A stretch of 64,000 nt of DNA from Candidatus Rokuibacteriota bacterium. Its GTDB lineage: Bacteria; Methylomirabilota; Methylomirabilia; Rokubacteriales; CSP1-6. Every line of letters begins with the position of its first letter. Positions within the stretch are counted from its first letter, which is position 1. The notes beneath the pieces were generated by a model, which saw nothing but the letters and a program-made list of their open reading frames with translations, ran no database searches and had not been told where the DNA came from. Location of the stretch: contig JACPSW010000007.1 in assembly GCA_016193045.1 (NCBI GenBank), positions 1 to 64,000 of the forward strand, written 5' to 3'. This document shows, one piece after another, positions 44,907 through 56,752 of the stretch. The position numbers were made by a program, and so were the translations under genes.

Positions 44907-46100
44907 TTAGAAGAACGAGTAGAAGAGGCTGACCGAAACGGTGTCCAGGCTCTGAGAGGTGGGGGTGAGCCCCGGCGTGCGGATCTTGAACACTTTCTCG
45001 TCCGCGCTGTCGTGGCGGTATTCGAGCCGCCCGACCAGGCCCCTCCAGATCTTGTACTGGACGGTCGCCGTCACCTCGTAGAGCGAGACCTTGGAGCCGG
45101 CGGCGACCCCCAGGGTGCGGATCCCGTCGGCGTCCTTGAAGTACTCGAGCCGGAGCGCCGTCCGGAGCTTCTCGGTCCAGTCGTAGGCCGCGTACGCCGC
45201 CCACCCCCACCAGGAGGCGTCGGAGTTGCTCCGGGTCGCGGCCGCGAGCAGCGAGGCCTCGTCGTCCTCCCAGCCGTAGTCGGAGTTGAGGCCGAGCGTG
45301 AGGTTCTTGATCCCGGTGTAGTTCACCACCAGGTCGAAGACGGTCCGGCGCTCTCCCTGGTTGAGCTGCTCGGGCCCGGTGATCCACTGGAAGTTCGTGG
45401 CGAGGTCCTTCAGCGGGGTCACCGCGATCTGGCCGGTCCAGGAGAGCTTGTCGTTGTTGTCATCGGCCACGTCCCAGCCGACGACCGGCCCCGCCGAGAC
45501 GCTCAGCCAGTCGGTGACGGGGTACGACGCCAGCGCCCCCACGTGGGTCAGCGGGATGGCGAAGGTGAACAGGAGCGCGCGGGAGAAATTCAGGTTGTTC
45601 GGCGACTCGATGACCTCGTAGCCGAGCAGCGTCACCCACTTCCCCGCCTTGATCGTGAGCCCGTTCCCGAGGGGGATCATCCCCGACACGTACCCCTCCT
45701 GGAGATCGTACTTGCGCGTGTTGCGGAACGGGAAGGCGTCGTTGTCGTCCCGGAAGATCCCGATGGCATGGTTCTTCTGCGAATCGATCCCCGACGTGAC
45801 GACGAGGCCGTAGCCGAACGGGTACTTCTCCGACGGGTCCTTCTTGATGCTGAACTCGGCGACGTTGAAGGTGTACCCCTCGTCGAAGTCGTAGAGGCGG
45901 AGCTCGTTGGTGGCGTCCCGCCCCGATCCGGTCAGGTTGAACGTGTAGCTGTTCTCGACGTAGGCGAAGAGCTTGTGCTCCTCCCAGAGGGTGGGCGGCC
46001 TCTTCTCTTCCTTGGTTTTTTCCTGGGCAAACGCGGAGGCAGCCACACACACCAGCAGGCTGGAAAGGACTAGCCTCAACAGCGTTCTCAGGTTTTTCAC
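44907..46100 (-). CDS. Outer-membrane beta-barrel porin (BBP2/OmpL-like)
   Basis: The 397-residue protein has a signal peptide (RLVLSSLLVCVAASAFA), many alternating hydrophobic strands and a C-terminal Phe (VSLFYSFF), the usual outer-membrane barrel ending. Segments such as NNLNFSRALLFTFAIPLTHVGALASY match the beta-barrel porin-2 family. Placed between glnA and the urea genes, it may let small nitrogen compounds across the outer membrane, which is inference. It starts at GTG with GAGGAG 7 bases ahead, and shows that the host is diderm. Confidence 0.85.
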   Translation of the reverse strand: MKNLRTLLRLVLSSLLVCVAASAFAQEKTKEEKRPPTLWEEHKLFAYVENSYTFNLTGSGRDATNELRLYDFDEGYTFNVAEFSIKKDPSEKYPFGYGLVVTSGIDSQKNHAIGIFRDDNDAFPFRNTRKYDLQEGYVSGMIPLGNGLTIKAGKWVTLLGYEVIESPNNLNFSRALLFTFAIPLTHVGALASYPVTDWLSVSAGPVVGWDVADDNNDKLSWTGQIAVTPLKDLATNFQWITGPEQLNQGERRTVFDLVVNYTGIKNLTLGLNSDYGWEDDEASLLAAATRSNSDASWWGWAAYAAYDWTEKLRTALRLEYFKDADGIRTLGVAAGSKVSLYEVTATVQYKIWRGLVGRLEYRHDSADEKVFKIRTPGLTPTSQSLDTVSVSLFYSFF

Positions 46101-46176
46101 GTGGAAACTCCTCGTTCGGTCACGCCGTTGGGACCGGTCCCGTGCGCGCGTTTTCCGCGGCCTTTGCTGTACCCGT

Positions 46177-47601
46177 TTAGATGTCGAAGTAGAGCGCGAA
46201 CTCCCACGGATGAGGCCGGAGCCGGATGGGGTCCACCTCGTTCTTCCGCTTGTACTCGATCCAGGTCTCGATCAGGTCGGGCGTGAAGACGTCGCCCTTC
46301 AGGAGGAACTCGTGGTCCTTCTCGAGCGCGTCCAGCACCTCGCCGAGCGATCCGGGAAGCTGCTTGACCTTCTTCGCCTCCGCCGGCGGTAGCTCGTAGA
46401 GGTCCTTGTCGATGGGCTTGCCCGGATCGATCTTGTTGGCGACGCCGTCGAGCCCCGCCATGACGCAGGCGGCGAAGGACAGGTACGGGTTGCAGGTGGG
46501 ATCCGGGGTCCTGAACTCGATCCGCTTGGCCTTCTCCGACCGCGAGTACATCGGGATCCGGATGCAGGCCGAGCGGTTCCGCTGGCTGTACACGAGGTTG
46601 ATGGGCGCCTCGTAGCCCGGCACCAGCCGGCGGTAGGAGTTCGTCGTGGGCGCGATGATCGCGCAGAGGGCCGGGGCGTGCTTCAGGATCCCCCCGATGT
46701 AGTAGAGGCAGAACTTCGAGATGTCGGCGTAGCCCCCGCGCTCGTACATGAGGTTCTTGCCGTTCTTCCAGAGCGACTGGTGCGTGTGCATGCCCGAGCC
46801 GTTGTCCTGGAAGATCGGCTTGGGCATGAACGTGGCCGTCTTGCCGTGCTTCCGCGCGGTGTTCTTGGCGCAGTACTTGTACCACAGCACGCTGTCGGCC
46901 ATCTTCGTCAGCGTGTTGAAGCGCATGTCCACCTCGGTCTGCCCGGCGGTGGCCACCTCGTGGTGGTGCACCTCCACCTTCACGCCGACCGACTCCAGGG
47001 CCAGGACCATGTCGGAGCGGATGTCCTGGAACTTGTCCATGGGCGGCACGGGGAAGTACCCCTGCTTGTAGCGGGGCTTGTAGCCTAGGTTCGGGCGGTC
47101 GGGCGTGCCTTCCTTGCCCGAATTCCAGAAGCCGGCCTCGGAGTCGATGTAGTAGTAGCCACAGTTGTAGGTCTGGTCGAAGCGGATCTCGTCGAAGAAG
47201 AAGAACTCCAGCTCCGGGCCGATGTACACCGTGTCGGCCACGCCCGACTTCTTCACGTAGGCCTCGACCTTCTGGGCCACGTAGCGGGGATCGCGGGTGT
47301 AGGCCTTGCCCGTGACCGGATCCTTGACGTTACAGATGAGGACGAGGGTCGGCACCGCCGTGAACGGATCCATGGTCACCGACGCGGGGTCGGGCATCAG
47401 CAGCATGTCCGACTCGTCGATCGTCTGGAAGCCGCGGATGGACGAGCCGTCGAAGCCGATCCCCTCCTCGAAGAGGTCCTCGGTGAGCTCCGCCACCGGG
47501 ATCGAGAAGTGCTGCCAGAGACCGGGGACGTCGATGAAGCGGAGGTCCACGATCTTGGCGCCCTTCTCCTTGGCCAGCTTGATCGCTTCTTTCGGGGTCA
47601 T
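46177..47601 (-). CDS. glnA: Glutamine synthetase type I
   Basis: The 474-residue enzyme joins glutamate and ammonia using ATP. Motifs: [48 protein letters not shown], the ATP loop [27 protein letters not shown] and [22 protein letters not shown]. The adenylylation-site Tyr is present in DKDLYELPP, so GlnE-type control is possible. AGGAGG precedes the ATG. It lies downstream of amtB. Confidence 0.97.
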   Translation of the reverse strand: MTPKEAIKLAKEKGAKIVDLRFIDVPGLWQHFSIPVAELTEDLFEEGIGFDGSSIRGFQTIDESDMLLMPDPASVTMDPFTAVPTLVLICNVKDPVTGKAYTRDPRYVAQKVEAYVKKSGVADTVYIGPELEFFFFDEIRFDQTYNCGYYYIDSEAGFWNSGKEGTPDRPNLGYKPRYKQGYFPVPPMDKFQDIRSDMVLALESVGVKVEVHHHEVATAGQTEVDMRFNTLTKMADSVLWYKYCAKNTARKHGKTATFMPKPIFQDNGSGMHTHQSLWKNGKNLMYERGGYADISKFCLYYIGGILKHAPALCAIIAPTTNSYRRLVPGYEAPINLVYSQRNRSACIRIPMYSRSEKAKRIEFRTPDPTCNPYLSFAACVMAGLDGVANKIDPGKPIDKDLYELPPAEAKKVKQLPGSLGEVLDALEKDHEFLLKGDVFTPDLIETWIEYKRKNEVDPIRLRPHPWEFALYFDI

Positions 47602-47620
47602 GCGTCGCCTCCTGGCGCGA

Positions 47621-47642
47621 GGCCCCGGCAGGCGCCGGGGCC
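47621..47642 (-). promoter_or_regulatory. 9-bp GC hairpin in the glnA leader
   Basis: GGCCCCGGC (47621-47629) pairs with GCCGGGGCC (47634-47642) around AGGC. It sits between amtB's end and the glnA ATG, downstream of the putative glnA promoter. It could stabilise the message or limit amtB read-through. Confidence 0.4.
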
Positions 47643-47667
47643 GGAATGAAGTGGTCGGGACCCAATG

Positions 47668-47696
47668 AACATACTGGGATGGCCGAGCAAAATCAA
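47668..47696 (-). promoter_or_regulatory. Sigma-70-type promoter for glnA
   Basis: Minus-strand TTGATT (47691-47696) and TATGTT (47668-47673) are 17 bases apart. The -35 overlaps the last codons of amtB. It would give glnA basal expression independent of the glnK promoter. Confidence 0.5.
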
Positions 47697-49144
47697 GCGG
47701 GCATCGTCGGTTTGGGCGGAGGCTTCATGCCTTCCGCAAAGGCCCCGCCGCTCGTGATCCCGTAGCCCGGGCTCTCCAGCGCATAGGCGGTCTCCGAGTG
47801 CTGGGAGAGATCGAGCCCCGCGACTTCATCCTCCTCCGTGACGCGAAGGCCCATGGTGGCGTCGAGGATCTTCAGAATGATCACGGTCCCGAAGAACGCC
47901 AGCACCCACGACGCCAGGATGGCGACGATCTGCGGGCCCATCTGGGCCGGGTTGCCGGAGAAGAGCCCGTCGCCGCCGGCGTCGTTGACGGCCTTGGTGG
48001 CGAAGAGGCCGGTGGCCAGCGCCCCCCACGTGCCGCCGACGCCATGCACACCGACCACGTCCAGGGAATCGTCGTAGCCCAGCTTGGTCTTTACGTTGCA
48101 GGCGTTATAGCAGAGGAACCCCGCGACGGCGCCGATGATGATGGAGGCCAGCGGTGTGACGAAGCCCGAGGCCGGGGTGATCGCGACCAGCCCCGCGACG
48201 GCCCCCGACGCCGCGCCCAGGACGGTGGGCTTCCCGCGCATGGCCCACTCCGAGAACATCCAGCCCAGCGCGGCGGATGCGGTGGCAGTGTTGGTGACGA
48301 CGAAGGCGCTGGTCGCCAGGGCCCCCGCGCTGATGGCGCTGCCGGCGTTGAAGCCGAACCACCCGAACCAGAGGAGCGCGGCGCCGGCCACCGTGAGCGG
48401 CAGGTTATGGGGGCGCATGGGCTCGTGCCCATAGCCCTTCCGCCGGCCGACGACGAGAGCGGCGGCCAGGGCCGAGACCCCGGAGCTGATGTGCACCACG
48501 GTCCCCCCGGCAAAGTCGAGCGCCCCCCAGCCGCGGAGCCACCCCCCGACCCCCCAGACCCAATGGGCCAGCGGATCGTAGATGAACGTGGCCCAGGCCA
48601 GGGTGAAGACGATGAAGGTGGAAAACTTGATCCGCTCGGCGAACGCCCCCGTGATGAGCGCGGGCGTGATGATGGCGAACATGAGCTGGAAGACCATGAA
48701 CGCCTGGTGGGGCACCGTGGCCCCGTAGTCGGGGTTCGGCTGGAGCCCCACCCCCCGCAGGCCGATCCATTCCAGGCCGCCGATGATGCCGCCCTTGTCG
48801 GGCCCGAAGGCCAGGCTGTACCCCCACAGCACCCACTGGACCGAGATCAGCGCCAGGATGATGAAGCTCTGCATGATCGTGGCCAGGGCGTTCTTCGGGC
48901 GGACCATTCCGCCGTAGAAGAGGGCCAGGCCGGGCGCCGTCATCAGCAGCACGAGGGCCGAGGAGGTGAGCAGCCAGGCCGTGTCGCCCGAGTCGATCTT
49001 CGGGGCCGGGGCGGGAGCCGCAGCGGGCGCGGCCGGGGGCGGCGCCGCGGTCGGCTGCTGGGCCAGGCCCCACCCGATCGCCGCAACGAAGAGAATGAAA
49101 CAGAAGACTGCCAACGTCAGTGTCGAGCGTCGCGCTGTGACCAC
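47693..49144 (-). CDS. amtB: Ammonium transporter AmtB
   Basis: The 483-residue protein has a cleavable signal, a Pro/Ala-rich linker (about 25 residues) and an 11-helix Amt core: [53 protein letters not shown] and the second pore His in [16 protein letters not shown]. The GTG at 49144 is chosen because GGGGAGG lies 6 bases upstream and it clears the glnK stop. An ATG at 49189 would overlap glnK by 26 bases. It imports ammonium and is blocked by GlnK. Confidence 0.95.
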   Translation of the reverse strand: MVTARRSTLTLAVFCFILFVAAIGWGLAQQPTAAPPPAAPAAAPAPAPKIDSGDTAWLLTSSALVLLMTAPGLALFYGGMVRPKNALATIMQSFIILALISVQWVLWGYSLAFGPDKGGIIGGLEWIGLRGVGLQPNPDYGATVPHQAFMVFQLMFAIITPALITGAFAERIKFSTFIVFTLAWATFIYDPLAHWVWGVGGWLRGWGALDFAGGTVVHISSGVSALAAALVVGRRKGYGHEPMRPHNLPLTVAGAALLWFGWFGFNAGSAISAGALATSAFVVTNTATASAALGWMFSEWAMRGKPTVLGAASGAVAGLVAITPASGFVTPLASIIIGAVAGFLCYNACNVKTKLGYDDSLDVVGVHGVGGTWGALATGLFATKAVNDAGGDGLFSGNPAQMGPQIVAILASWVLAFFGTVIILKILDATMGLRVTEEDEVAGLDLSQHSETAYALESPGYGITSGGAFAEGMKPPPKPTMPA

Positions 49145-49163
49145 TGCGTCACCTCCCCTACGC

Positions 49164-49592
<429 letters not shown>

Positions 49593-49668
49593 TCACCAGG
49601 GGGGATGGGGCGACCGCCTGCCTACGGATTGGGCAGGCCCCCAACGCCTGCCGCCTGCTTGGGCAGAG

Positions 49669-50058
49669 TTACTCCCCTGCCGGCCTGGATCTGAAGACGA
49701 AGTGCGGAGCGCCCGGACTCTGGACGGCCCGGATGGCCGAGTGGAGTGCGCGGAGGCCCGGCGACTTCTCCGCGATACCGACGCAGGGCGGCGGAGGCGG
49801 CCCGCCGGCTGGGAGCGCCGCCGTGCACAGGATCACGGGAACCGTCGAGCCGCGAAGGCTCAGCGCGGCCAGGAACGCGAGGCCATCCATGCGGGGCATG
49901 TGGAGATCCAGGATGACCAGGTCGGGGGCGAGGGCATCGAAGAGGATGAGCCCCTCGAAGCCGTCCCGGGCCTCGACGACGTCCCACTTCCGCTCGAACT
50001 CCAGGCGGTAGAGGCTCCGCCAGGCCGGGTCGTCGTCGATGACCAGCAAGGTCGCCAT
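49669..50058 (-). CDS. Stand-alone receiver domain
   Basis: The 129-residue protein has a receiver fold: acidic pair in VIDDDPAW, phospho-Asp in LVILDLHMPRMDGLAFLAAL, and PVILCTAA. The region before the conserved Lys contains an odd Pro-run (GGPPPPPC). No output domain is present. It sits between the NtrC-type regulator and glnK, so it may be a phosphate sink or relay for the kinase upstream. A start at 50076 is also possible. Confidence 0.75.
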   Translation of the reverse strand: MATLLVIDDDPAWRSLYRLEFERKWDVVEARDGFEGLILFDALAPDLVILDLHMPRMDGLAFLAALSLRGSTVPVILCTAALPAGGPPPPPCVGIAEKSPGLRALHSAIRAVQSPGAPHFVFRSRPAGE

Positions 50059-50188
50059 GACCGGTGGAGGGTGCAAACCTGCTGCCGCGAGCGCGAGAAA
50101 CAGAAAAACAGAGGCTTAGAAAGCGCGACGCGGCGAATGGCCGTTCGAGAAATAACGCAGTGGTCGGAAGTCCGTCAGTCGGCCGACC

Positions 50189-50280
50189 CCCTCACCTTTA
50201 TCCTCCCCCCCCCACCCTGCCTCTCCCCAGTGGGGAGAGGAGAAGAGGTGAGGGGCATTCGAGTGGGGCAGGGTGAGGGG
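50189..50280. repeat. Repeat B copy 2 (extended)
   Basis: CCCTCACC at 50189, inner arms CTCTCCCCAGTGGGGAGAG, and GGTGAGGG at 50247 and again at 50272. It lies just before the stop of the NtrC-type gene on the minus strand and could serve as its terminator. The rest of the 50059-50188 gap shows nothing recognisable. Confidence 0.65.
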
Positions 50281-50285
50281 CGGCG

Positions 50286-51643
<1,358 letters not shown>

Positions 51644-51647
<4 letters not shown>

Positions 51648-53116
51648 GGCTGCCTCACCGGCAGGAGCACCCGCACGCGGGTCCCCTGCCCGAGCCGGCT
51701 GTCGATCTGGATCTGCCCGCCGTGGAGGTCCGCGACGGACCTGGCGATGGCCATGCCCAGACCGGTGCCGTGCGGTTTGGTGGTGAAGAAGAGGTCGAAG
51801 GCTCGCGAGAGTGTCTCGTCGGACATTCCGCACCCGGTATCCTCGATCGTCACCTGGATCTCCTCGCTCTGATGGGTGACCGCCACGGTCAGCGTCCCCT
51901 CGTCGCCCATGGCATCCAGGCCGTTCAGCAGGAGGTTCATGAAGACCTTTCTGAGCTCCCGGGGATCCAGCAGCGCGTCCGGTACGTCGGCCGCGTACTG
52001 CCGCTCGACGCGGATCCGCCTCCCCGCCAGGCGATCCTGGGCGAGGGAGAGGCAGTCGTCGAGGAGCTGGGCCACCTTGACCGGCTCGCGTTTCAATTCG
52101 GAGGGCCGGCCGAAGGCCGTGATCTCGGTGACGAGGTCGGAGAGGTGGTCGATGGCCCGCCCGATCTTCTGGGCCAGCTCGCCGAGCTCGGGATCCTGGA
52201 CGGTCCCGAGCCGCTTTTCCAGATGGCGGGCGTAGAGCTTCAGCCCGCCGAGGGGATTCTTCAGCTCGTGGGCGACCTGGGCGGCCATCCGTCCCAAGGC
52301 GGCCAGGGCTCCGCTTCGCAGCTGGGAGAGTTCGTGAGCGTTCTTGAGCGCCACCGCGGCCTGGAAGGAGAAGAGGGCCAGGAGCTCGAGGTCCTCCGGC
52401 GTGGGAGACACCCGCTCGGGGCATTCGACGACGAGGGCTCCCATTGGTCCCCCGCGGACCACGAGGGGGGCGGCGAGCGCGACGCGCCCGTCCGTCCCCG
52501 TGAGCATCGTGGGCACTCCCTTCTCCACCGCCGCCTGCGCGGCAGCCTGAAGGGGCTCCCACGCCTTGGGCTGCGTCCCCGCGCTGGCCATGGGGATGAG
52601 CTGGTCCCGCTCGAGCAGGAAGACGACCGAGCGCTCGGCTTCGGTCGCCTCCACCGTGGCCTGGGCCACGGCATCCAGGATCCGCTCCATCACGCCGGAC
52701 GACGCGAGCGTCTCCCCCACCACCTTGAGCCGGCCGCGGTCGCGGGCCCAGCGGCGCTCCGACAGGGCCCGGCCCACCCGGGTCCGCAGCTCCTCGGGGT
52801 TGAAGGGCTTGGTGAGATAGTCGAAGGCCCCCCGCTGGATCGCCGCCACCGCCTCCTCGATGGAGCCGTGGGCCGCCATGATGAGCACCGGCAGCCCCGG
52901 CAGCCGCTCGCGGGCCGCCTCCATCAGGGCGATCCCGTCCATGCGCTCCATGCGGAGGTCGAAGAGCGCAAGGTCGAATCCTCCTCCGTCCAGCGCCGCC
53001 AGCGCCTCCCGGGAGCCACCCACGGCCGTCACCTGGAGCCCAAGGGCCTCGAGCCGCCTCCCTAGCACCTCGCGGATTTTCGCGTCGTCATCGACAACGA
53101 GTACACGCCCCTTCAC
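51644..53116 (-). CDS. Receiver-GAF-histidine kinase (NtrB-like partner)
   Basis: The 490-residue soluble kinase has an N-terminal receiver (phospho-Asp in LALFDLRMERMDG, LTKPFNPEEL), a GAF domain (about 145-270), HisKA with the phospho-His in QVAHELKNPLGGLKLYARHLE, and HATPase with DTGCGMS and GTGLGMAIARSVADLHGG. No membrane helices are present, so it senses a cytoplasmic signal. It is translationally coupled to the NtrC-type regulator. The GAF domain replaces the PAS domain of classical NtrB. Confidence 0.92.
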
Positions 53117-53164
53117 GGCATCCTCTTCTGGTGTGGCTTCGACAGTAGCACAAGGACTTGGCCA

Positions 53165-53182
53165 GTGTCACGCAGCTGACAC
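53165..53182. promoter_or_regulatory. Perfect palindrome upstream of the kinase gene
   Basis: GTGTCA-CGCAGC-TGACAC is a six-base inverted repeat with a six-base spacer, 49 bases ahead of the kinase ATG. The form suits a dimeric regulator. The rest of the 248-base gap is AT-rich near 53245-53275 and may hold the promoter. Confidence 0.5.
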
Positions 53183-53364
53183 CTGCCTCTCCCCCCATTG
53201 TCCCACCCCGGACGGAACCGGAGGCGGGCCGGACGCACTGGTTCAGTGATTTTCATTTAAAACTCAATGGGTTTGATATCTCTGGCGTGCCGACAGCCCC
53301 CGCTTATTCCTGCAAGCCGAAGGCCGACCGATGGGGTCAGGCATGCGTATTTGCGTTACGGGGG

Positions 53365-53814
53365 CTAGCGGGCGGGAGTGGGGGCGATCTGGGTGGCCAC
53401 GAGCGTGGCGATCAGCTTGCCCCGCTCGTCTCTGACCTTGACCTCGACGACGAGAGTTGTGCGCCCGCGGTGGATGATCTCCGCCTCCGCCGTCAGGGTG
53501 CCCTGGCCGGCGTTGCCGACGAGGTTGACCGAGAGCTGGATGGTGAGGGGGAACAGCTCGGGCTTGAGCTCCCCGGTGGGGTTGGCCTCCCACATGGCGG
53601 CGGCCGTGGCCGTCTCGTCGGCAAAGGCGATGATGGCGCCGGCGTGGAAGCGCCCGGTGAGCTGGGTCAGCTCCGGCTTGAAGGCCAGCTCCGCTCGCGC
53701 CTTCCCCTCGCCCGCGCTGATGAAGCGGGTGCCGTGGGCGCCGATCATGGTGCCCCGGGCCCACTCGTTCAGCTTCTGGGCATAGGCGCGGGGATCGAGC
53801 CGCTCAGAACTCAC
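53365..53814 (-). CDS. PaaI-type hotdog thioesterase
   Basis: The 149-residue protein has a hotdog-fold pattern: HGTRFISAGEGKARAELAF, LTGRFHAGAIIAFADETATAAAM, with the Asp/Glu after FA typical of PaaI-like enzymes, then LTIQLSVNLVGNAGQGTLTAEAEIIHRGRTTLVVEVKV. It would hydrolyse an acyl-CoA, substrate unknown. It starts at GTG and overlaps the MFS gene end by 11 bases. Confidence 0.85.
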   Translation of the reverse strand: MSSERLDPRAYAQKLNEWARGTMIGAHGTRFISAGEGKARAELAFKPELTQLTGRFHAGAIIAFADETATAAAMWEANPTGELKPELFPLTIQLSVNLVGNAGQGTLTAEAEIIHRGRTTLVVEVKVRDERGKLIATLVATQIAPTPAR

Positions 53815-55069
53815 GCCTTCGCTCTAGCAGGTGGTAGATGTTCTGGGCGCGGGTCTCCTTGACGAGGAACGCCACCAGCGCGGCCCCGAGCACGAGGAGC
53901 GCGCAGACGAAGAAGGCGAAGCGGTACGCCTCGAGCGGATAGACCCGCGCGCCCCCTTCCATCGCTCCGGCCCAGCGGGCATCCAGCAGCGCCCCCATCG
54001 GCACCTGGGTCACCGCCGCCCCGAGGAAGCCGCCGAGGTTCACCACGGCCACGCTCACGCCCGCCAGGTGCGGGGGATTGACCTCCCGGCCGATGGGCCA
54101 GGTCAGGACGAAGGCCCCGCCGAAGAGCCCCAGCGTGAAGAGGAGCGCGTAGAGGCTGCCCAGGGCGAGTTGACCGAGCGTCAGGACGAACACTCCCCAG
54201 AGGAGCAGGTAGATCCAGCAGAGCACGATATAGGGGAGCCGGCGAAGCCCGAGGACCCGGTCGGAGAGATAGCCGGTGAGCGGCCCCGAAAAGATCACCG
54301 CGACCCAGGTGGCGGTCACATAGGTCGCCGCTCGCCCGAGCGAAAGCCCGTAGACATCGCGGAAGAAGGGAATCCCCCAGAGCATCAGGTTGCTGGCGGC
54401 GCCGTAGAGGCCGAAGAACGTCAGAAAGGGGGGCCAGGTATGCGGGTTCCTCAGGATGCGCCACGTTCCCTTCATGATCTGCGCGAAGGTCTGGGAAGGG
54501 GCGGCCTCGGCGGCGCCGGGGCGGTCGCGCACGAGAGCCCAGCAGAGGAGGGACGCGACGAGGGAGACCAGCCCCACCCAGACGAACCCCCAGCGCCAGC
54601 CGACGGCGCCGGCCAGGAACGCGAACGGCGCGGTAGCGGCCAGGGCGCCCAGCACGCCCATCGTGGAGGTGAGCGCCGACACGGTTCCGAACCAGCGCGG
54701 GGGGAACCAGACCGCCGCCACCTTGAGCGCCCCCACGAAGGTGACCGAGGCGCCGAGGCCGATCAGGAGCCGCCCGGCAAAGAGCGGCCCCCCGCTCCAC
54801 GCCCACCCCATGAGGAACGTGCCGAGCGCCATCAGGGTGCCGCCCACCGCCACCACCCGCCGCGGGCCGTAGGCGTCCACCAGGAGCCCGGCGGGCAGCA
54901 TGAGCCCGGCGTAGGCGTAGAAGTAGAGCGAGGAGAGCAGGCCGACCAGCGCGCCGCCGCCCTGAAAGGCGGCCATGAGCTCTTTGGCAACGGTCCCCGG
55001 CGCGACCCGATGGAAGAAGGCGATCAGGAAAATGAAGGACGGGACTCCCCACATCACCCATGGGCGCAT
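53804..55069 (-). CDS. MFS transporter
   Basis: The 421-residue protein has 12 likely helices in two halves, with DAYGPRRVVAVGGTLMALG and SDRVLGLRRLPYIVL at the two conserved MFS loops, and RVAPGTVAKELMAAF near the start. The ATG at 55069 gives a normal MFS N-terminus. An upstream frame to 55159 runs into repeat A. The substrate is unknown; it is paired with the thioesterase. Confidence 0.88.
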   Translation of the reverse strand: MRPWVMWGVPSFIFLIAFFHRVAPGTVAKELMAAFQGGGALVGLLSSLYFYAYAGLMLPAGLLVDAYGPRRVVAVGGTLMALGTFLMGWAWSGGPLFAGRLLIGLGASVTFVGALKVAAVWFPPRWFGTVSALTSTMGVLGALAATAPFAFLAGAVGWRWGFVWVGLVSLVASLLCWALVRDRPGAAEAAPSQTFAQIMKGTWRILRNPHTWPPFLTFFGLYGAASNLMLWGIPFFRDVYGLSLGRAATYVTATWVAVIFSGPLTGYLSDRVLGLRRLPYIVLCWIYLLLWGVFVLTLGQLALGSLYALLFTLGLFGGAFVLTWPIGREVNPPHLAGVSVAVVNLGGFLGAAVTQVPMGALLDARWAGAMEGGARVYPLEAYRFAFFVCALLVLGAALVAFLVKETRAQNIYHLLERRREF

Positions 55070-55136
55070 GCAGAGCCTGACCCTATCATCCCCGGTATTT
55101 GCGGCGCAAGCCGCGGCGTTTTCTCTTGGGCCGTGC

Positions 55137-55287
55137 CGAGAACCGAGCCGGGTACCCACCGTAGGTGGGTGGAGGCCCGAGGGAGGAGGCCACCGGAGGC
55201 GTAACGACCCAGCCCGCCTGCGGCGGGACTGGGTGCCCGCAAAGGAATGCCGACGACCGAGAACGACGGGATGCGATGGTTATCGGC
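55137..55287. repeat. Repeat A copy 2
   Basis: Same ends and orientation as 5266-5390. The middle carries a distinct stem (CCCAGCCCGCC-TGC-GGCGGGACTGGG) absent from copy 1, which makes it 26 bases longer. It fills most of the divergent gap between the MFS and LLM genes. Confidence 0.75.
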
Positions 55288-55355
55288 ACGGCCCTGCCGG
55301 TTGCAATACGGTCCCTCATAGCCTAGCATGGGGCATCCCCGAGGAGGCTCTGCCA

Positions 55356-56318
55356 GTGAACTTCGGCTTCTCGATCCCCGGTCGCGGGCCGCTTGCCGAC
55401 CCCGAGCTGATCCTCAAGCTGGTCCCCAAGGCGGAGCAGCTCGGCTATTCCTCCCTCTTCGTGACCGACCACGTGGTGCTTCCCACTGCCAGCCGGTCCG
55501 TGTACCCGTACCAGCCGTCGGGCCAGTTTCCCGGAGGCTACGATCAGGATTACCTGGAGCCGCTGACCCTCATGAGCTACCTGGCGGCCGCCACGAAGAA
55601 GATCCGCCTGGGAACGAGCGTCCTGATCGTGCCTTACCGGAACCCCCTCGTGGCGGCCAAGATGCTGGCCACCCTGGACGTGCTCTCGGGCGGGCGGGTC
55701 ATCGTCGGCGCGGGCGTCGGCTGGCTCCAGGAGGAGTTCGCCGCGCTGGGCGCGCCGCCGTTCGGCGAGCGCGGCAGGGTCACGGACGAGTACATCCGGC
55801 TGATGCGCGAGTGCTGGACCAAGGACCGGATCGACTTCCAGGGAACGTATTACCGGGTGAGCGACATCGTGTTCCTGCCCAAGCCCGTCCAGAAGCCGGC
55901 GATCCCGATCTGGATTGGCGGCCACACCGAGGGAGCGCTGCGCCGCGCCGGGGAGCTGGGCGACGGCTGGCACCCGATCGGCCTCCGCCCTCCGGCGCTC
56001 CTCCATCCGCCGGAGTACGCCGAGAAGGTGAAGAAGATCCACACCTGGGCGGCGCGGGCCGGGCGCAACCCGAAGCAGATCACGCTGACCCTCCGCGCGC
56101 CGATGGAGGTGTGGCCGAAGCGGGCCAAGCCCCCCGCCGGCGAGCGACCGCTGCTGCGGGGCACGGCCGAGCAGGTGGTCGCCGACATCCGCCAGTACCA
56201 GGCGCTCGGCGTGACGCACTTCGTCTTCGATCACACCGCGACCGATTTCAAGGCCATCGCGGCCAACATGGAGCGCTTTGCGGAGGAGGTGAGGCCCAAG
56301 GTGAGGCGCGCCCCGTGA
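55356..56318 (+). CDS. LLM-class, probably F420-dependent, oxidoreductase
   Basis: The 320-residue luciferase-like protein has VNFGFSIPGRGPLADPELILKLVPKAEQLGYSSLFVTDHVVLP, VLIVPYRNPLVAAKMLATLDVLSGGRVIVGAGVGWLQEEF and IPIWIGGHTEGALRRAGELGDGWHP. These fit the TIGR03619-like F420-dependent group. It starts at GTG with GAGGAGG 8 bases ahead. It leads a run of genes that ends in F420 synthesis, supporting F420 as cofactor. The substrate is unknown. Confidence 0.9.
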   Translation: MNFGFSIPGRGPLADPELILKLVPKAEQLGYSSLFVTDHVVLPTASRSVYPYQPSGQFPGGYDQDYLEPLTLMSYLAAATKKIRLGTSVLIVPYRNPLVAAKMLATLDVLSGGRVIVGAGVGWLQEEFAALGAPPFGERGRVTDEYIRLMRECWTKDRIDFQGTYYRVSDIVFLPKPVQKPAIPIWIGGHTEGALRRAGELGDGWHPIGLRPPALLHPPEYAEKVKKIHTWAARAGRNPKQITLTLRAPMEVWPKRAKPPAGERPLLRGTAEQVVADIRQYQALGVTHFVFDHTATDFKAIAANMERFAEEVRPKVRRAP

Positions 56319-56752
56319 GCGCCCTGCTCGCGCCGGAGGTGAGCGACTTCCTCAAGGCCGGGCGGGTCGCGCGCCTCGGCACCGCCGACGCGACGGGCCA
56401 GCCGCTGGTCGTTCCGATCTGCTACGCCTTCGACGGCCGCCACTGCTACTCGGCCATCGACGCCAAGCCCAAGCGGCAGGTCCCCGGCCGGCTCAAGCGG
56501 GTGAGGAACATCAGGGAAAACTCGCGGGTCTCGCTCCTCGTGGACCACTACGACGAAGAGTGGAGCCGGCTCCGGTACGTCGTCCTCCAAGGCCGGGCCG
56601 ACCTCCTCTCGGAAGGCGCCGAGTTCGCGCACGCGGTGGATCTCCTGCTCGAGAAGTATGCGCAGTATCGCGCCATGAGCCTCGACCGCGGCTCGGGGCT
56701 GGTGATCAAGATCACTCCCGAGCGGGTGATCCAGTGGAGCTTCGCGGCGTGA
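56315..56752 (+). CDS. PPOX-class, probably F420-dependent, enzyme (split beta-barrel)
   Basis: The 145-residue protein includes FLKAGRVARLGTADATGQPLVVPICYAFDG, DAKPKRQVPGRLKRVRNI, VSLLVDHYDEEWSRLRYVVLQGRADLL, matching pyridoxamine-oxidase-like F420 binders of the Rv0121 type (TIGR03668). It would use F420H2 to reduce an unknown substrate. The start GTG overlaps the LLM stop by 4 bases, and its stop overlaps cofG the same way. Confidence 0.88.
   Translation: MSALLAPEVSDFLKAGRVARLGTADATGQPLVVPICYAFDGRHCYSAIDAKPKRQVPGRLKRVRNIRENSRVSLLVDHYDEEWSRLRYVVLQGRADLLSEGAEFAHAVDLLLEKYAQYRAMSLDRGSGLVIKITPERVIQWSFAA

Noticed and set aside
48105-48513. Short frames within amtB with Gly/Arg-rich translations
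   Set aside because: They are out-of-frame readings of a clear AmtB gene.
53117-53165. Possible sigma-54 promoter (TGGC ... GTGC) before the kinase gene
   Set aside because: The invariant GG-N10-GC spacing gives GT instead of GC, and the TTGCW box is missing.
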